Below, piece after piece: positions 8,840 through 18,264 of a stretch of DNA of 64,000 nucleotides. Under the pieces are notes generated by a model. It was not told the DNA's origin. It saw nothing but the letters and a program-made list of their open reading frames with translations, and did not search any database. The stretch is from Arthrobacter sp. PAMC 25486 (GTDB lineage Bacteria; Actinomycetota; Actinomycetes; Actinomycetales; Micrococcaceae). Location: assembly GCF_000785535.1 (NCBI RefSeq), contig NZ_CP007595.1:3432439-3496438 (forward strand), read 5' to 3'. A program made the position numbers and the translations under genes. Within the stretch, counting starts at the first letter, position 1. Each line of letters begins with the position of its first letter.

Positions 8840-9886
8840 ATGACTATCGTTGCAGAAAAATACGCTTACGTCATCGGTGTGGACACACACTCAAAATCAC
8901 ATACCTACGCCATCACCGACACCAGAACCGGGGCCTGTACCGGATGCAAGACCTTCCCCGCCAATGACGCCGGCATCAAGCGTGCGATCGGCTGGATCCG
9001 GCAGTTGAGCCAGGACCCGATCCTCGCCGCGGTCGAAGGGACCGGTTCCTACGGTTCGGCCCTGACCACTGCTTTGACGGCGGAATCAATACCCGTCACC
9101 GAGGCCATCCCACCCAAGAAAAAGTCCCGCCGGGGAAAGGGAAAATCCGATCCGATCGATGCCCGTGCTGCCGCGACCAGCGTGCTCGGCACCGAGGTGG
9201 AACGGCTGATTCAACCCCGCTGTGACGGGCCCAGGCAGGCCCTGGCCGTGCTCCTGGCAAGCCGGAACCGCATCGACTCTCACAAAACCGCCGAGCGCAA
9301 CGCACTGAACGCCCTCGTCCGCCAGATCCCGCTGGGTCTGGATACCTGCAAGGCACTGACAAACGCGCAGATCAAGCAAATCAGCGCCTGGCGCCCCCGC
9401 CCCGGCGACACCCTCGAGCAACGCATCGCACGCGAGGAAGCTGTCGACCTGGCCCGCAGCATCCTCACCGCACAGGTCCGCCTGAAGCAGAACGAAGCCC
9501 AACTCAGAACGATCAACGAAGAGATCGCCCCCGGCTTCCAAGCGCACCGTGGACTGGGCCCAGTCAGCGCCGCGATCATCCTCGCCGCGTACTCCCACCT
9601 CGGCAGGATCCGCAACGAAGCAGCGTTCGCGGCCCTCGCCGGAGTCTCACCCCTGCAAGCCTCGTCAGGCAACACCATCCGGCACCGCCTGAACCGCCGC
9701 GGCGATCGACAACTCAACAGGGCCATGAACATCATCGCCAAATCACGTATGAAATGCGATCCGGCCACCAAGGCATTCGTCGAACGCCGCACCACCGAAG
9801 GAAAGAGCAAACGCGAGATCACCCGCGTCCTCAAACGCTACATCGCACGCAGCATCTTCCGACTGCTACAACAACAATTCAGTTGA
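8840..9886 (+). CDS. IS110-family DEDD transposase/recombinase
   Basis: 348 residues from the ATG at 8840, which is preceded by GGAGG; an upstream in-frame ATG at 8819 lacks a site. The N-terminal RuvC-like domain has Asp15 (GVDTHSKSH), Glu66 (AVEGTGSYG), and Asp104 and Asp107 (KSDPIDARAAA). The C-terminal transposase_20 domain has LAGVSPLQASSGNT with the candidate catalytic serines 275/276, then RLNRRGDRQLNRA. The frame is intact and all key residues are present, so the element may be active. It likely acts with the RNA encoded just upstream. Confidence 0.93.
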   Translation: MTIVAEKYAYVIGVDTHSKSHTYAITDTRTGACTGCKTFPANDAGIKRAIGWIRQLSQDPILAAVEGTGSYGSALTTALTAESIPVTEAIPPKKKSRRGKGKSDPIDARAAATSVLGTEVERLIQPRCDGPRQALAVLLASRNRIDSHKTAERNALNALVRQIPLGLDTCKALTNAQIKQISAWRPRPGDTLEQRIAREEAVDLARSILTAQVRLKQNEAQLRTINEEIAPGFQAHRGLGPVSAAIILAAYSHLGRIRNEAAFAALAGVSPLQASSGNTIRHRLNRRGDRQLNRAMNIIAKSRMKCDPATKAFVERRTTEGKSKREITRVLKRYIARSIFRLLQQQFS

Positions 9887-9917
9887 CACGAACCATAAAA
9901 GGGTCGACAATTTGGTG

Positions 9918-9937
9918 AGGGCGTCATCTCACATCTC
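9918..9937. repeat. Right copy of the 20-bp direct repeat flanking the IS110 element
   Basis: An exact copy of 8537-8556. It stands between the IS right end and the 3' end of glgP. Confidence 0.8.
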
Positions 9938-9969
9938 AGTGGGAGTCGGCGTGGGGATGGTCAGTGTGC

Positions 9970-12585
9970 TTAGGCAGTCGTGATCAGCCCCAGCTCGGCC
10001 GGGTTCGCCAGCGCCGGATGAAGGGGCAACACCTTGACGCCGTAGCCGAAGTTGCCGGAGCGGTCGATCAGCAGTTCGGCCGAGAACTGGTAGCGTCCGG
10101 GGCCGGTTTCCTCCACGATGTCCAGAGCCTGAACGCGGGTGTCGCCGAGTTCGTCGGAGTCTCCGGCGGTCCCATACACCACGCTCACGGCGACATCGGA
10201 CGGCACCAGCGATCCCAGGTTCACGTGGGCGCGGACCAGCACCGACTCACCAATTTGCGGTTCGTCCGCCAAACCGTGGGATTCCACGTGGTCCACACGA
10301 ACTCCGGACCAGGCCGGCCGGACCCGCTCGATCCAGGCGGCCAGCTGGCGCACGGAAGCATAGTCGTCGGCCCGGGCCGCACGCCCGGCAATAGCCGCCG
10401 GCTGGTACAGACGCTGTACATATTCGGCCACCATGCGGTTCGCGGAAACCTCCGGCCCCAAATGCGCCAGGGTGTGCTTGATCATCGAGATCCAGTGTGC
10501 CGGGAGCCCTCCGGCGTGCGGTTGGGAAGGGCCGGCCGCTCCGGCACCGGCAGCCACCACCTCGCCGTAGAAGCGCGGAGCAACCTGGCTTTCCAACAGT
10601 TCGTACAGTGCTGAGGCCTCGATGTCGTCGCGTTCCTCGTTCCCGGCCCCGGTATTGGCCGTCGGGATCGCCCAGCCGTTTTCGCCGTCGTACATCTCAT
10701 CCCACCAGCCATCCATGACGGACAAGTTCAGCGAACCGTTGATGGCGGCCTTCATGCCGGAGGTGCCACACGCCTCGAGCGGCCGCAGCGGATTGTTCAG
10801 CCACACGTCGCAGCCCGGGAACAGCGTGCGGGCCATGGCGATGTCGTAGTTGGGCAGGAACACGATCCGGTGGCGCACCTCGGGATCGTCCGTGAACTGT
10901 ACTAGGTCCTGGATCATCTTCTTGCCCGCGTCATCGGCCGGATGCGACTTGCCGGCGATGATGATCTGGATCGGGTGCTCCGGGTGCAGCAGCAACGCCT
11001 TGAGCCGGGCGGGGTCGCGCAGCATCAGCGTCAGCCGTTTGTAGGTTGGCACGCGGCGGGCAAAACCGATGGTCAGTACATCGGGGTCGAGGGCGGCATC
11101 GGTCCAGGCCAGCTGGGCGTCGGCGGCACCACGTTTCTTCCACGAGGCGCGCAACCGCAGCCGGGCATCCTCCACCAAAGCAGACCGCAGACGACGGCGC
11201 ATGGCCCAGACGTCCTCGTCGCTCACCTCATACACCTTGGACCAGTCGGGCCCGTCAAGGACCTCGGCGCCAAAGCGCTCACGCGCCAAGGCAGCCAATT
11301 GAGGGTCGACCCAGGTGGGCACGTGGACGCCATTCGTGACGGAGGTGATGGGCACATCGGCCGTATCGAACCCCGGCCAAAGCCCGGAAAACATGCCGCG
11401 GGAGACCACACCATGCAGCTTGGCCACACCGTTGGCGCGCTGCGCCAGGCGCAGCCCCATGACGGCCATGTTGAACACCTCGGAGTCGCCGCCGTCGTAA
11501 TTTTCGGCGCCCAAATCCAAAATCGAGTGCACGGGAACGCCCGGTGCCAGCTCCCCGTCGAAGAAGTGCTCGATCATGCTGCGCGGGAAACGGTCGATCC
11601 CCGCCGGGACCGGTGTGTGCGTCGTGAACACCGTTGACGCCCGGCCGGCAGCCAGCGCCTCGCCCCACGACAGCGGTTCCGGGGTAACGGAAGGGTCCAT
11701 GAGTTCGCGGATGCGCTCAATGCCCAAGAAACCGGCATGGCCCTCGTTCGTGTGGAAAACCTCCGGCGCAACGGTGCCGGTGAGGCGGGCGTGGACGCGC
11801 AGCGCCTTCACCCCACCCATGCCCAGCAGCAGTTCCTGCGTCAGCCGGTGGTCGCCCCCACCGCCGTACAGCCGGTCGGTCACCCCGCGGGCGGCGTCGT
11901 CGTTCTCGGCAACGTTGGAATCGAGCAACAGCAGCGGCACCCGCCCCACATCGGCCCGCCAAATATGGGCGCGCAGCACCCGCCCGCCGGGCAGCGGCAG
12001 TGTGATGACAATAGGTGTTCCGTCGGCCTCGCGCAGCAGGGTCAGCGGCAGCGCATCCGGATCCAGCAGCGGGTAGCTCTCCTGCTGCCACGCATCCTTG
12101 GACAGCGACTGCTTGAAGTAGCCGGCCTGGTAGAGAAGTCCGACGCCGATGAGCGGCACCCCGAGGTCCGATGCGGATTTGAGGTGGTCACCGGCCAGAA
12201 TGCCCAGCCCGCCGGAGTATTGGGGGAGGACCTCCGTGATGCCGAATTCTGGGGAGAAGTAGGCGATGCACGCAGGAGCTTCGGCGCCCAGACCCTGGTA
12301 CCAGCGCGGTTCCGCCAGATACGCCTCAAGGCTCTCCGACGCGTCAGCCACTCGGGACACCACGTCAGGATCGGCGGCCAGCTCCTGAAACTGCTCGCGG
12401 GACAGCGCCGCCAGCATCGCGAGGGGGTCGTGGCGGGATTTATCCCACAGCTCCGGGTTGAGTGATTCAAAGAGGGCGCGGGTGGGCACATGCCAGGACC
12501 AGCGCAGGTTGGTGGCCAGTGTGGTCAGCGCGGAAATCGGCGCAGGGACGACGGTGCGAACGGTAAATCTGCGGATTGCCTTCAT
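9970..12585 (-). CDS. glgP: Alpha-glucan (glycogen) phosphorylase
   Basis: 871 residues from the ATG at 12583-12585 (MKAIRRFTVRTVVP). The frame is open 41 codons further upstream, but that part looks non-coding. A DUF3417 domain (about 10-115), typical of the actinobacterial/archaeal phosphorylase branch, precedes the GT35 catalytic region. The pyridoxal-phosphate lysine should be Lys612 in GTSGMKAAINGS. The enzyme releases glucose-1-phosphate from alpha-1,4 glucan ends. It is divergent from glgE and convergent with glgX, placing breakdown enzymes on both sides of the IS element. In GlgE-pathway organisms the relative GlgP can also act near maltosyl-glucan ends. Confidence 0.93.
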   Translation of the reverse strand: MKAIRRFTVRTVVPAPISALTTLATNLRWSWHVPTRALFESLNPELWDKSRHDPLAMLAALSREQFQELAADPDVVSRVADASESLEAYLAEPRWYQGLGAEAPACIAYFSPEFGITEVLPQYSGGLGILAGDHLKSASDLGVPLIGVGLLYQAGYFKQSLSKDAWQQESYPLLDPDALPLTLLREADGTPIVITLPLPGGRVLRAHIWRADVGRVPLLLLDSNVAENDDAARGVTDRLYGGGGDHRLTQELLLGMGGVKALRVHARLTGTVAPEVFHTNEGHAGFLGIERIRELMDPSVTPEPLSWGEALAAGRASTVFTTHTPVPAGIDRFPRSMIEHFFDGELAPGVPVHSILDLGAENYDGGDSEVFNMAVMGLRLAQRANGVAKLHGVVSRGMFSGLWPGFDTADVPITSVTNGVHVPTWVDPQLAALARERFGAEVLDGPDWSKVYEVSDEDVWAMRRRLRSALVEDARLRLRASWKKRGAADAQLAWTDAALDPDVLTIGFARRVPTYKRLTLMLRDPARLKALLLHPEHPIQIIIAGKSHPADDAGKKMIQDLVQFTDDPEVRHRIVFLPNYDIAMARTLFPGCDVWLNNPLRPLEACGTSGMKAAINGSLNLSVMDGWWDEMYDGENGWAIPTANTGAGNEERDDIEASALYELLESQVAPRFYGEVVAAGAGAAGPSQPHAGGLPAHWISMIKHTLAHLGPEVSANRMVAEYVQRLYQPAAIAGRAARADDYASVRQLAAWIERVRPAWSGVRVDHVESHGLADEPQIGESVLVRAHVNLGSLVPSDVAVSVVYGTAGDSDELGDTRVQALDIVEETGPGRYQFSAELLIDRSGNFGYGVKVLPLHPALANPAELGLITTA

Positions 12586-12762
12586 GCCGGTCACCCTAGC
12601 CCAACTCCCCGCGGCCCGGAACGGACCTGTGACAAATTCGCTGCTTGTTACGCCCGCCGCCGCGCAAACGCACCCTATAACTCGTGCACGTGTGACGGAC
12701 CAGCGCACCTAAATGGCGGGCGACCTTAGCAATCCGGGCCGGGAGTCGCTAACGTCTAGATT

Positions 12763-15000
12763 GTGAGTACTTCCCAGCCTTCGCACAATGTGCCAGCCGC
12801 CGTCCAACGCACAGCCGCGCCTTCCGCGGTTTCCAGGCCGGGCTCTGCTTCACAGCCAAGCACGACGGCGGCCACCGCGCCCGCCGCTGTGCCCGGCGCC
12901 GCGTCTCCCCCCGCAGGTGCCAGCTCCGCGCCCGGCGCAGCTTCCGGCGTGGCGGATTCGGCCGATCCGCGTGAGTTCGATCCGCGGCAGGGCCTGCGCT
13001 TTGGCCGGATCCCGATCACCAACGTCCAGCCCGTTCTGGAGGACGGAAAATTCCCGGCGAAGGGCATCCGCGGCGCAGATGTGCGGGTCAGTGCCGTAGT
13101 TTTCCGCGAAGGACATGATGTTTTGGGTGCCACCGCCTTACTTTTCGCCCCGGACGGCAGCGAGGCCCAACGCGCGCGGATGGTGCCCGGCGCCAAGGGC
13201 TCCGATGCGTGGCACGGCGTGGTGACCCCCGCCTACGAGGGGAACTGGAGCTTTGCCGTTGAAGGATGGACGGACCTGTACGCCACGTGGGCGCACAACG
13301 CCCAGGTGAAGATCAACGCCGACGTCGACGTGGACGTCATGCTGGCCGAAGGCGAGCTGCTGCTGGGCAAGGCAGCTAAAGAAGCGAAGGCCACCGCGCC
13401 GGAGGCTGCCAAGGTGTTCAAGCAGGCGGCGCGCACGCTGGGGGATTCGTCCCTGAACACCAACGACCGCCTGGCCGCCGGAACGGACAAAACGGTGCGT
13501 GCCGCCGTCGTACATTTCCCGCTGCGCGATCTGGTGACACGCAGCGCCGCCTTCCCTCTGCTGGTGGAGCGCGACGCTGCCGGCCGCGGCGCCTGGTACG
13601 AATTCTTTCCGCGCTCGGAAGGCGCCACAAGGCATCCCGAAACGGGGGAGTGGACCAGCGGGAATTTCCGTACGGCGAGCCACCGGCTGCCCGCCGTCGC
13701 CGCCATGGGATTTGATGTGGTGTACCTGCCGCCCATCCACCCGATCGGCGTGATCAACCGGAAGGGTCCCAACAATTCGCTCGTGGCCGGGCCTGCGGAT
13801 CCGGGTTCGCCGTGGGCCATCGGTTCGGCGGACGGCGGGCATGACGCGATCCATCCGGACCTGGGTTCGCTGACGGATTTTGCGGCGTTTGTGCAGGCCG
13901 CCAATGACCTGGATCTGGAGGTTGCCCTGGACCTGGCGCTGCAGTGCGCACCCGACCACCCCTGGGCCACCGCGCATCCGGAATGGTTCACCACGCGTGT
14001 GGACGGCACCATCGCGTACGCGGAAAACCCGCCGAAGAAGTACCAGGACATTTATCCGCTGAACTTTGACAACGATCCTGCCGGACTCGGCACGGAAATT
14101 CTGCGGATAGTGCGCCTGTGGGTCGAACGCGGGGTGCGGATTTTCCGTGTGGACAACCCACACACGAAGCCCGTCTGGTTCTGGGAGTGGCTCATCGGCA
14201 CCATCAATGCTGAGACGCCCGACGTCGTTTTCCTCGCCGAGGCCTTCACCCGCCCGGCCATGATGGCCGCCCTGGGACGGGCCGGTTTCCAACAGTCCTA
14301 CAGCTACTTCACGTGGCGCAACACCAAGGAGGAGCTGGAAGAATACCTGGTGCATGTCAGTCGCGAATCCGCCGGCTACTTCCGCCCCAACTTCTTCGTC
14401 AACACCCCCGACATCCTCACCGAATACCTGCAGTACGGCGGCCCTGCGGCGTTCAAGATCCGCGCCATCCTGGCGGCCATGTCCAGCCCGTTATGGGGCA
14501 TGTACGCCGGCTACGAACTGTATGAGCACGTGGCACGCCCGGGGTCCGAGGAAAACATTGACAACGAGAAGTACCAGTACAAGGACCGCGACTTCGCCGC
14601 TGCCGAGGCCGCAGGAAAGTCCCTGTCCCCGTTTGTCACACTGTTGAACACGATCCGCCGTGCGCACCCGGCGCTGCTGGACCTGCAAAACCTGAGCCTG
14701 CATGAAAGTTCCGACCCGGCAACGCTGGTGTTCAGCAAGCACAAGGTCATTGCAGCCACCGCGACCGTGCCGGAGCGCAAGGACACCATCATCGTGGTGG
14801 TCAACGTCGACCCGCACAGCATGCGCGAGGGCGAGGTCAACCTTGACCTTGACGCCCTGGAACTGGATGGGCTGTCCCCGGATGGCACGTTCATTGTGGA
14901 TGAACTCATCACCGGGGCCACCTGGAACTGGGGCAAGAAGAACTACTTCCGCCTCGACGCCCACATGGAACCGGCCCACATCCTGCACATAAGGAGATAA
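12763..15000 (+). CDS. glgE: Alpha-1,4-glucan:maltose-1-phosphate maltosyltransferase
   Basis: 745 residues, GH13_3. The first 65 residues are Ala/Pro/Ser-rich and probably disordered. The family core begins near PREFDPRQGLRFGRIPI. Asp464 in FRVDNPHTKP is the likely nucleophile and Glu493 in FLAEAF the acid; NPPKKYQDIYPLNFD is a typical GlgE segment. It transfers maltosyl units from maltose-1-phosphate to alpha-glucan. The chosen GTG (12763) has no clear ribosome-binding site and follows TCTAGATT closely, so it may be leaderless or the start may lie further in. It heads the operon glgE-treS-mak-glgB, which encodes the whole trehalose-to-glucan route. Confidence 0.94.
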   Translation: MSTSQPSHNVPAAVQRTAAPSAVSRPGSASQPSTTAATAPAAVPGAASPPAGASSAPGAASGVADSADPREFDPRQGLRFGRIPITNVQPVLEDGKFPAKGIRGADVRVSAVVFREGHDVLGATALLFAPDGSEAQRARMVPGAKGSDAWHGVVTPAYEGNWSFAVEGWTDLYATWAHNAQVKINADVDVDVMLAEGELLLGKAAKEAKATAPEAAKVFKQAARTLGDSSLNTNDRLAAGTDKTVRAAVVHFPLRDLVTRSAAFPLLVERDAAGRGAWYEFFPRSEGATRHPETGEWTSGNFRTASHRLPAVAAMGFDVVYLPPIHPIGVINRKGPNNSLVAGPADPGSPWAIGSADGGHDAIHPDLGSLTDFAAFVQAANDLDLEVALDLALQCAPDHPWATAHPEWFTTRVDGTIAYAENPPKKYQDIYPLNFDNDPAGLGTEILRIVRLWVERGVRIFRVDNPHTKPVWFWEWLIGTINAETPDVVFLAEAFTRPAMMAALGRAGFQQSYSYFTWRNTKEELEEYLVHVSRESAGYFRPNFFVNTPDILTEYLQYGGPAAFKIRAILAAMSSPLWGMYAGYELYEHVARPGSEENIDNEKYQYKDRDFAAAEAAGKSLSPFVTLLNTIRRAHPALLDLQNLSLHESSDPATLVFSKHKVIAATATVPERKDTIIVVVNVDPHSMREGEVNLDLDALELDGLSPDGTFIVDELITGATWNWGKKNYFRLDAHMEPAHILHIRR

Positions 15001-15004
15001 CGCC

Positions 15005-16792
15005 ATGGCCTTCGCGTTCAGCAACAGTGCACCGCAGTTCAACCTGAACGCGCCCGGGGTGGCGCATGATCCGCACTGGTACCGCAAGGCCGTTTTCTAT
15101 GAGGTGCTCGTGCAGAGCTTTGCCGACGCCAACGGTGACGGGGCAGGAGATTTTGACGGCCTGATTGCACGGCTGGACTATCTGCAGTGGCTGGGCGTTG
15201 ACTGCCTGTGGCTGCCACCGTTCTTTGATTCGCCGCTGCTTGATGGCGGCTATGACGTGCGGGACTTCACGGCGGTCATGGAAACCTACGGCACCATGTC
15301 CAACTTCAAGTCGCTCGTGACCCAGGTGCATGAACGCGGGATGCGGATCATCATTGACCTGCCGCTGAACCACACCTCCGATGAGCACCCCTGGTTCAAG
15401 TCCTCCCGGGAGGAACCGGAGGGTCCCTTTGGCAACTTTTACATGTGGTCCGACACCACCGAGCTGTACCAGGACGCGCGCGTCATCTTCGTTGACACGG
15501 AGGAATCCAACTGGAGCTTCGACCCTATTCGGCGCCAGTTTTTTTGGCACAGGTTCTTCAGCCACCAACCGGATCTGAACTTCAAAAATCCTGCCGTGTG
15601 CGACGCCATTTTTGATGTGGTCCGGTTTTGGCTGGCACAGGGCATTGACGGCTTCCGGGCAGATGCCATTCCTTACCTGTTTGCCGAAGACGGCACCAAC
15701 TGCGAGAACCTGCCGGCAACGCACAAGTTCTTGGTGGACCTGCGTACCATGGTCGACACCGAGTTTCCCGGCCGCATCATCATCGCCGAGGCCAACCAGT
15801 TGCCCCACGAGGTGGTTGATTACTTTGGCACACAGGAGGAGCCCGAATGCCACATGGCCTTTCACTTCCCCATCATGCCGCGACTGTATTACGCCCTGAG
15901 GGACCAGAAGGCCGCCCCCATCATTGACACCATGGCCAACACCCCTGACATCCCGGTCGGTGCCCAGTGGGGGACGTTTCTGCGCAACCATGACGAGCTG
16001 ACGTTGGAGATGGTGACCCCCAGCGAGCGTGAGGCCATGCTCGGCTGGTATGCCCCGGACTCGCGCATGCAGGCCAACGTTGGCATCAGGCGCAGGTTGG
16101 CACCACTGCTGGACAACTCTCGGGCCGAGATTGAGCTGATCAACGCCCTGCTGCTGGCACTTCCCGGCAGCCCCTTCCTCTATTACGGGGACGAGATCGG
16201 CATGGGGGACAACATCTGGCTTGATGACCGGGACGCCTCCCGCACACCCATGCAGTGGAACCCGGACAGGAATGCCGGCTTCTCCAGCGCGGATCCGGGC
16301 AAACTGTTCCTGCCCGTTGTGCAATCACTGGTGTACCACTACAACCACGTCAACGTTGAAGCGCAGGTGGCGCACACCAGTTCACTGCTGCACTGGCACA
16401 AGCAAATCCTCAGCGTTCGCAAGGCCCACCCCGCATTTGGCCTGGGCCGCTATGAGAACGTGCCCACCTCGCACGAGTCTGTGCTGGCCTTCCTGCGCGT
16501 GCTTCCCGTGGGGAACCCCGAGGCTGAAAATGCTGAAACCATCCTGTGCGTGTACAACCTGTCACAACATCCCTCCGCCGCCACCATGCACGCACCCTCG
16601 CTGGCCGGCCGCGGTTTGCGGGACGTGTTTGGCAGCGACATTTTTCCCGGACTCAATGAGGACGGACAGCTGACCCTGACGCTCGGGTCCTACGACTTCT
16701 TTTGGCTCCGGGTGCGCTCGCAGGCCTCCAACGCCATGTCCACGCAAACGCAGACCCTGCCGGTGATTGACGGCTCGGAGTTTGGCTACTGA
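15005..16792 (+). CDS. treS: Trehalose synthase (maltose alpha-D-glucosyltransferase)
   Basis: 595 residues, GH13_16. Interconverts trehalose and maltose. The start ATG follows AAGGAGATAACGCC, a strong ribosome-binding site, four bases after glgE. The N-terminus DPHWYRKAVFYEVLVQSFAD is characteristic. Catalytic residues: Asp220 (GFRADAIPYLF), Glu262 (IIAEANQLP), Asp330 (LRNHDEL). It is not fused to maltokinase, but the kinase gene overlaps its stop by one base. It supplies maltose for Mak and GlgE. Confidence 0.95.
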   Translation: MAFAFSNSAPQFNLNAPGVAHDPHWYRKAVFYEVLVQSFADANGDGAGDFDGLIARLDYLQWLGVDCLWLPPFFDSPLLDGGYDVRDFTAVMETYGTMSNFKSLVTQVHERGMRIIIDLPLNHTSDEHPWFKSSREEPEGPFGNFYMWSDTTELYQDARVIFVDTEESNWSFDPIRRQFFWHRFFSHQPDLNFKNPAVCDAIFDVVRFWLAQGIDGFRADAIPYLFAEDGTNCENLPATHKFLVDLRTMVDTEFPGRIIIAEANQLPHEVVDYFGTQEEPECHMAFHFPIMPRLYYALRDQKAAPIIDTMANTPDIPVGAQWGTFLRNHDELTLEMVTPSEREAMLGWYAPDSRMQANVGIRRRLAPLLDNSRAEIELINALLLALPGSPFLYYGDEIGMGDNIWLDDRDASRTPMQWNPDRNAGFSSADPGKLFLPVVQSLVYHYNHVNVEAQVAHTSSLLHWHKQILSVRKAHPAFGLGRYENVPTSHESVLAFLRVLPVGNPEAENAETILCVYNLSQHPSAATMHAPSLAGRGLRDVFGSDIFPGLNEDGQLTLTLGSYDFFWLRVRSQASNAMSTQTQTLPVIDGSEFGY

Positions 16793-18264
16793 TGGCCGCG
16801 CCTCTGCTTGAACTGTTAGGGGAGTGGCTGCCGCACCAGCGCTGGTATCCCCGCAAGGGCAGTTTCGGCGCGCGGCTGAGCATTGCCGGGAGCTTCGAGC
16901 TGCCGTCACCCAATCCCAACATCACGCTGCTCGTCCTTCTCCTCGAGGTGGACTTCCCTGCTCTTTTTCAAGACAAGCACGACGCCGAACCAAGCCTGAC
17001 GCTGCAAATCCCCCTGAGCATTCATTTATATGGCACGAATGTATCAACTCGGCTTGCGCTTGATTCTGCCGGCGCCGCAGAGATTCGCCCCTCGGTGCGG
17101 GGCCCGAACATAGGGGAGCTTGCGCCGGAAGGGCAATGGTCCGGTGGCCAGGTGCGCGACGGACTGGCCGACCCGGTGTTCATGCAGGCCTGGTTGGCGG
17201 TGCTCGCCGATGGCGGTCCGACCGTGGAAGGTCTGCGGCTCTGGCGAAGCCCGAACTCCGGGATGGCGGGGGCGGGTAGGGCCAGCGGCATTCGCTTGGT
17301 GGTATCGGAACAGTCCAACAGCTCGGTCATTTTTAATATGGGCGGCAGGGCGATGATTGCCAAGTTCTTCCGGGTGGTTCACGCGGGGGTGCACCCCGAA
17401 GTTGAAATTGGGAAGGCACTGGGCCGCCCCGACCAGCAGGGGTTCGGAGTGAAGGTTCCGGCACTGCAGGCGGTGGCGAGCTGGGGTGCAGGCAACACCA
17501 CGCTCGTTGTGGTCCATGATTTTATTGCGGGCGCGAGGGACGGCTGGGACGTTGCCCTGGCCGCCGCAGGCTCAGGCTCAGACTTTTCACTCAACGCCCG
17601 CGCCATTGGGGTGGAGCTGGCCAAGGTTCATGCCAGCCTCCGCCGCAGCCTGGCCGTCCAGCCGGTTCGGGGCGACGCAGTGGTGCCCTTCACCCAAGCA
17701 GTCAGTGCCAGGCTGGAGTGGGCCTGGGAACTGGCCGGCACCGCCGTCGGTCCCTATGACGAGCAGCTGAAGGAAGTTGTGGCACAACTGAACCAAATAA
17801 AGTCGTTGCCACCGTTGCAGCGCATTCACGGAGATCTTCACCTGGGCCAGCTCTTGTTCCGAGAGTCCGCACCGGGACAAGGCTGGTACATCCTCGACTT
17901 TGAAGGCGAACCGCTGCGGCCGTTGGCTGATCGTGGTGCCCCGGACGTGGTGCTGCGTGATCTTGCCGGGATGCTGCGCTCCTTCGACTACGCTGCCGCG
18001 CAGGCAACGACCAGCAGCAAGCAGGCTGCCCCCGGCGCTGCACTGTGGGTGCAAAACTGTGCGGCGGCGTTTCTCGAAGGTTATGAAAGCGTCATCCAGG
18101 AGAGAGTTTCGCGCACCGATCCCCTTTTCGTGGCATTGTGGCTGGACAAGGCCCTTTACGAGGTTGTTTATGAATTGCAGAACCGGCCCAGTTGGGTGTG
18201 GGTGCCGGTAAATGCGGTGCGGGAATTGTTTCGATCAAGGGAAAGTGGTGTGACATGGCACTGA
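16792..18264 (+). CDS. mak: Maltokinase
   Basis: 490 residues. Phosphorylates maltose with ATP to maltose-1-phosphate, the donor used by GlgE. An N-terminal cap domain (LLGEWLPHQRWYPRKG; typical of Mak/Pep2) precedes an aminoglycoside-kinase-like fold with the catalytic loop IHGDLHLGQLLF and the metal-binding ILDFEGEPLRPL. The ATG overlaps the treS stop (TGATG) and the 3' end overlaps glgB by ten bases, so all four operon genes are coupled. The sequence is weakly conserved in the N-terminal lobe, as usual for this family. Confidence 0.92.
   Translation: MAAPLLELLGEWLPHQRWYPRKGSFGARLSIAGSFELPSPNPNITLLVLLLEVDFPALFQDKHDAEPSLTLQIPLSIHLYGTNVSTRLALDSAGAAEIRPSVRGPNIGELAPEGQWSGGQVRDGLADPVFMQAWLAVLADGGPTVEGLRLWRSPNSGMAGAGRASGIRLVVSEQSNSSVIFNMGGRAMIAKFFRVVHAGVHPEVEIGKALGRPDQQGFGVKVPALQAVASWGAGNTTLVVVHDFIAGARDGWDVALAAAGSGSDFSLNARAIGVELAKVHASLRRSLAVQPVRGDAVVPFTQAVSARLEWAWELAGTAVGPYDEQLKEVVAQLNQIKSLPPLQRIHGDLHLGQLLFRESAPGQGWYILDFEGEPLRPLADRGAPDVVLRDLAGMLRSFDYAAAQATTSSKQAAPGAALWVQNCAAAFLEGYESVIQERVSRTDPLFVALWLDKALYEVVYELQNRPSWVWVPVNAVRELFRSRESGVTWH

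Larger units (their letters stand above)
8557..9917 (+). mobile_element. IS110-family insertion sequence
   Basis: About 1.36 kb between two exact 20-base direct repeats. It consists of a long non-coding left end (about 283 bases), one DEDD transposase gene and a short right end (about 31 bases). There are no obvious terminal inverted repeats, as is normal for the family. The long non-coding stretch upstream rather than downstream of the transposase points to the IS110 group and not the IS1111 group. The element separates the convergent genes glgX and glgP without breaking either. The exact ends are inferred from the direct repeats. Confidence 0.85.

Noticed and set aside
13138..14355. 405-codon open frame on the minus strand
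   Set aside because: It is antisense to glgE and has no recognisable motif.
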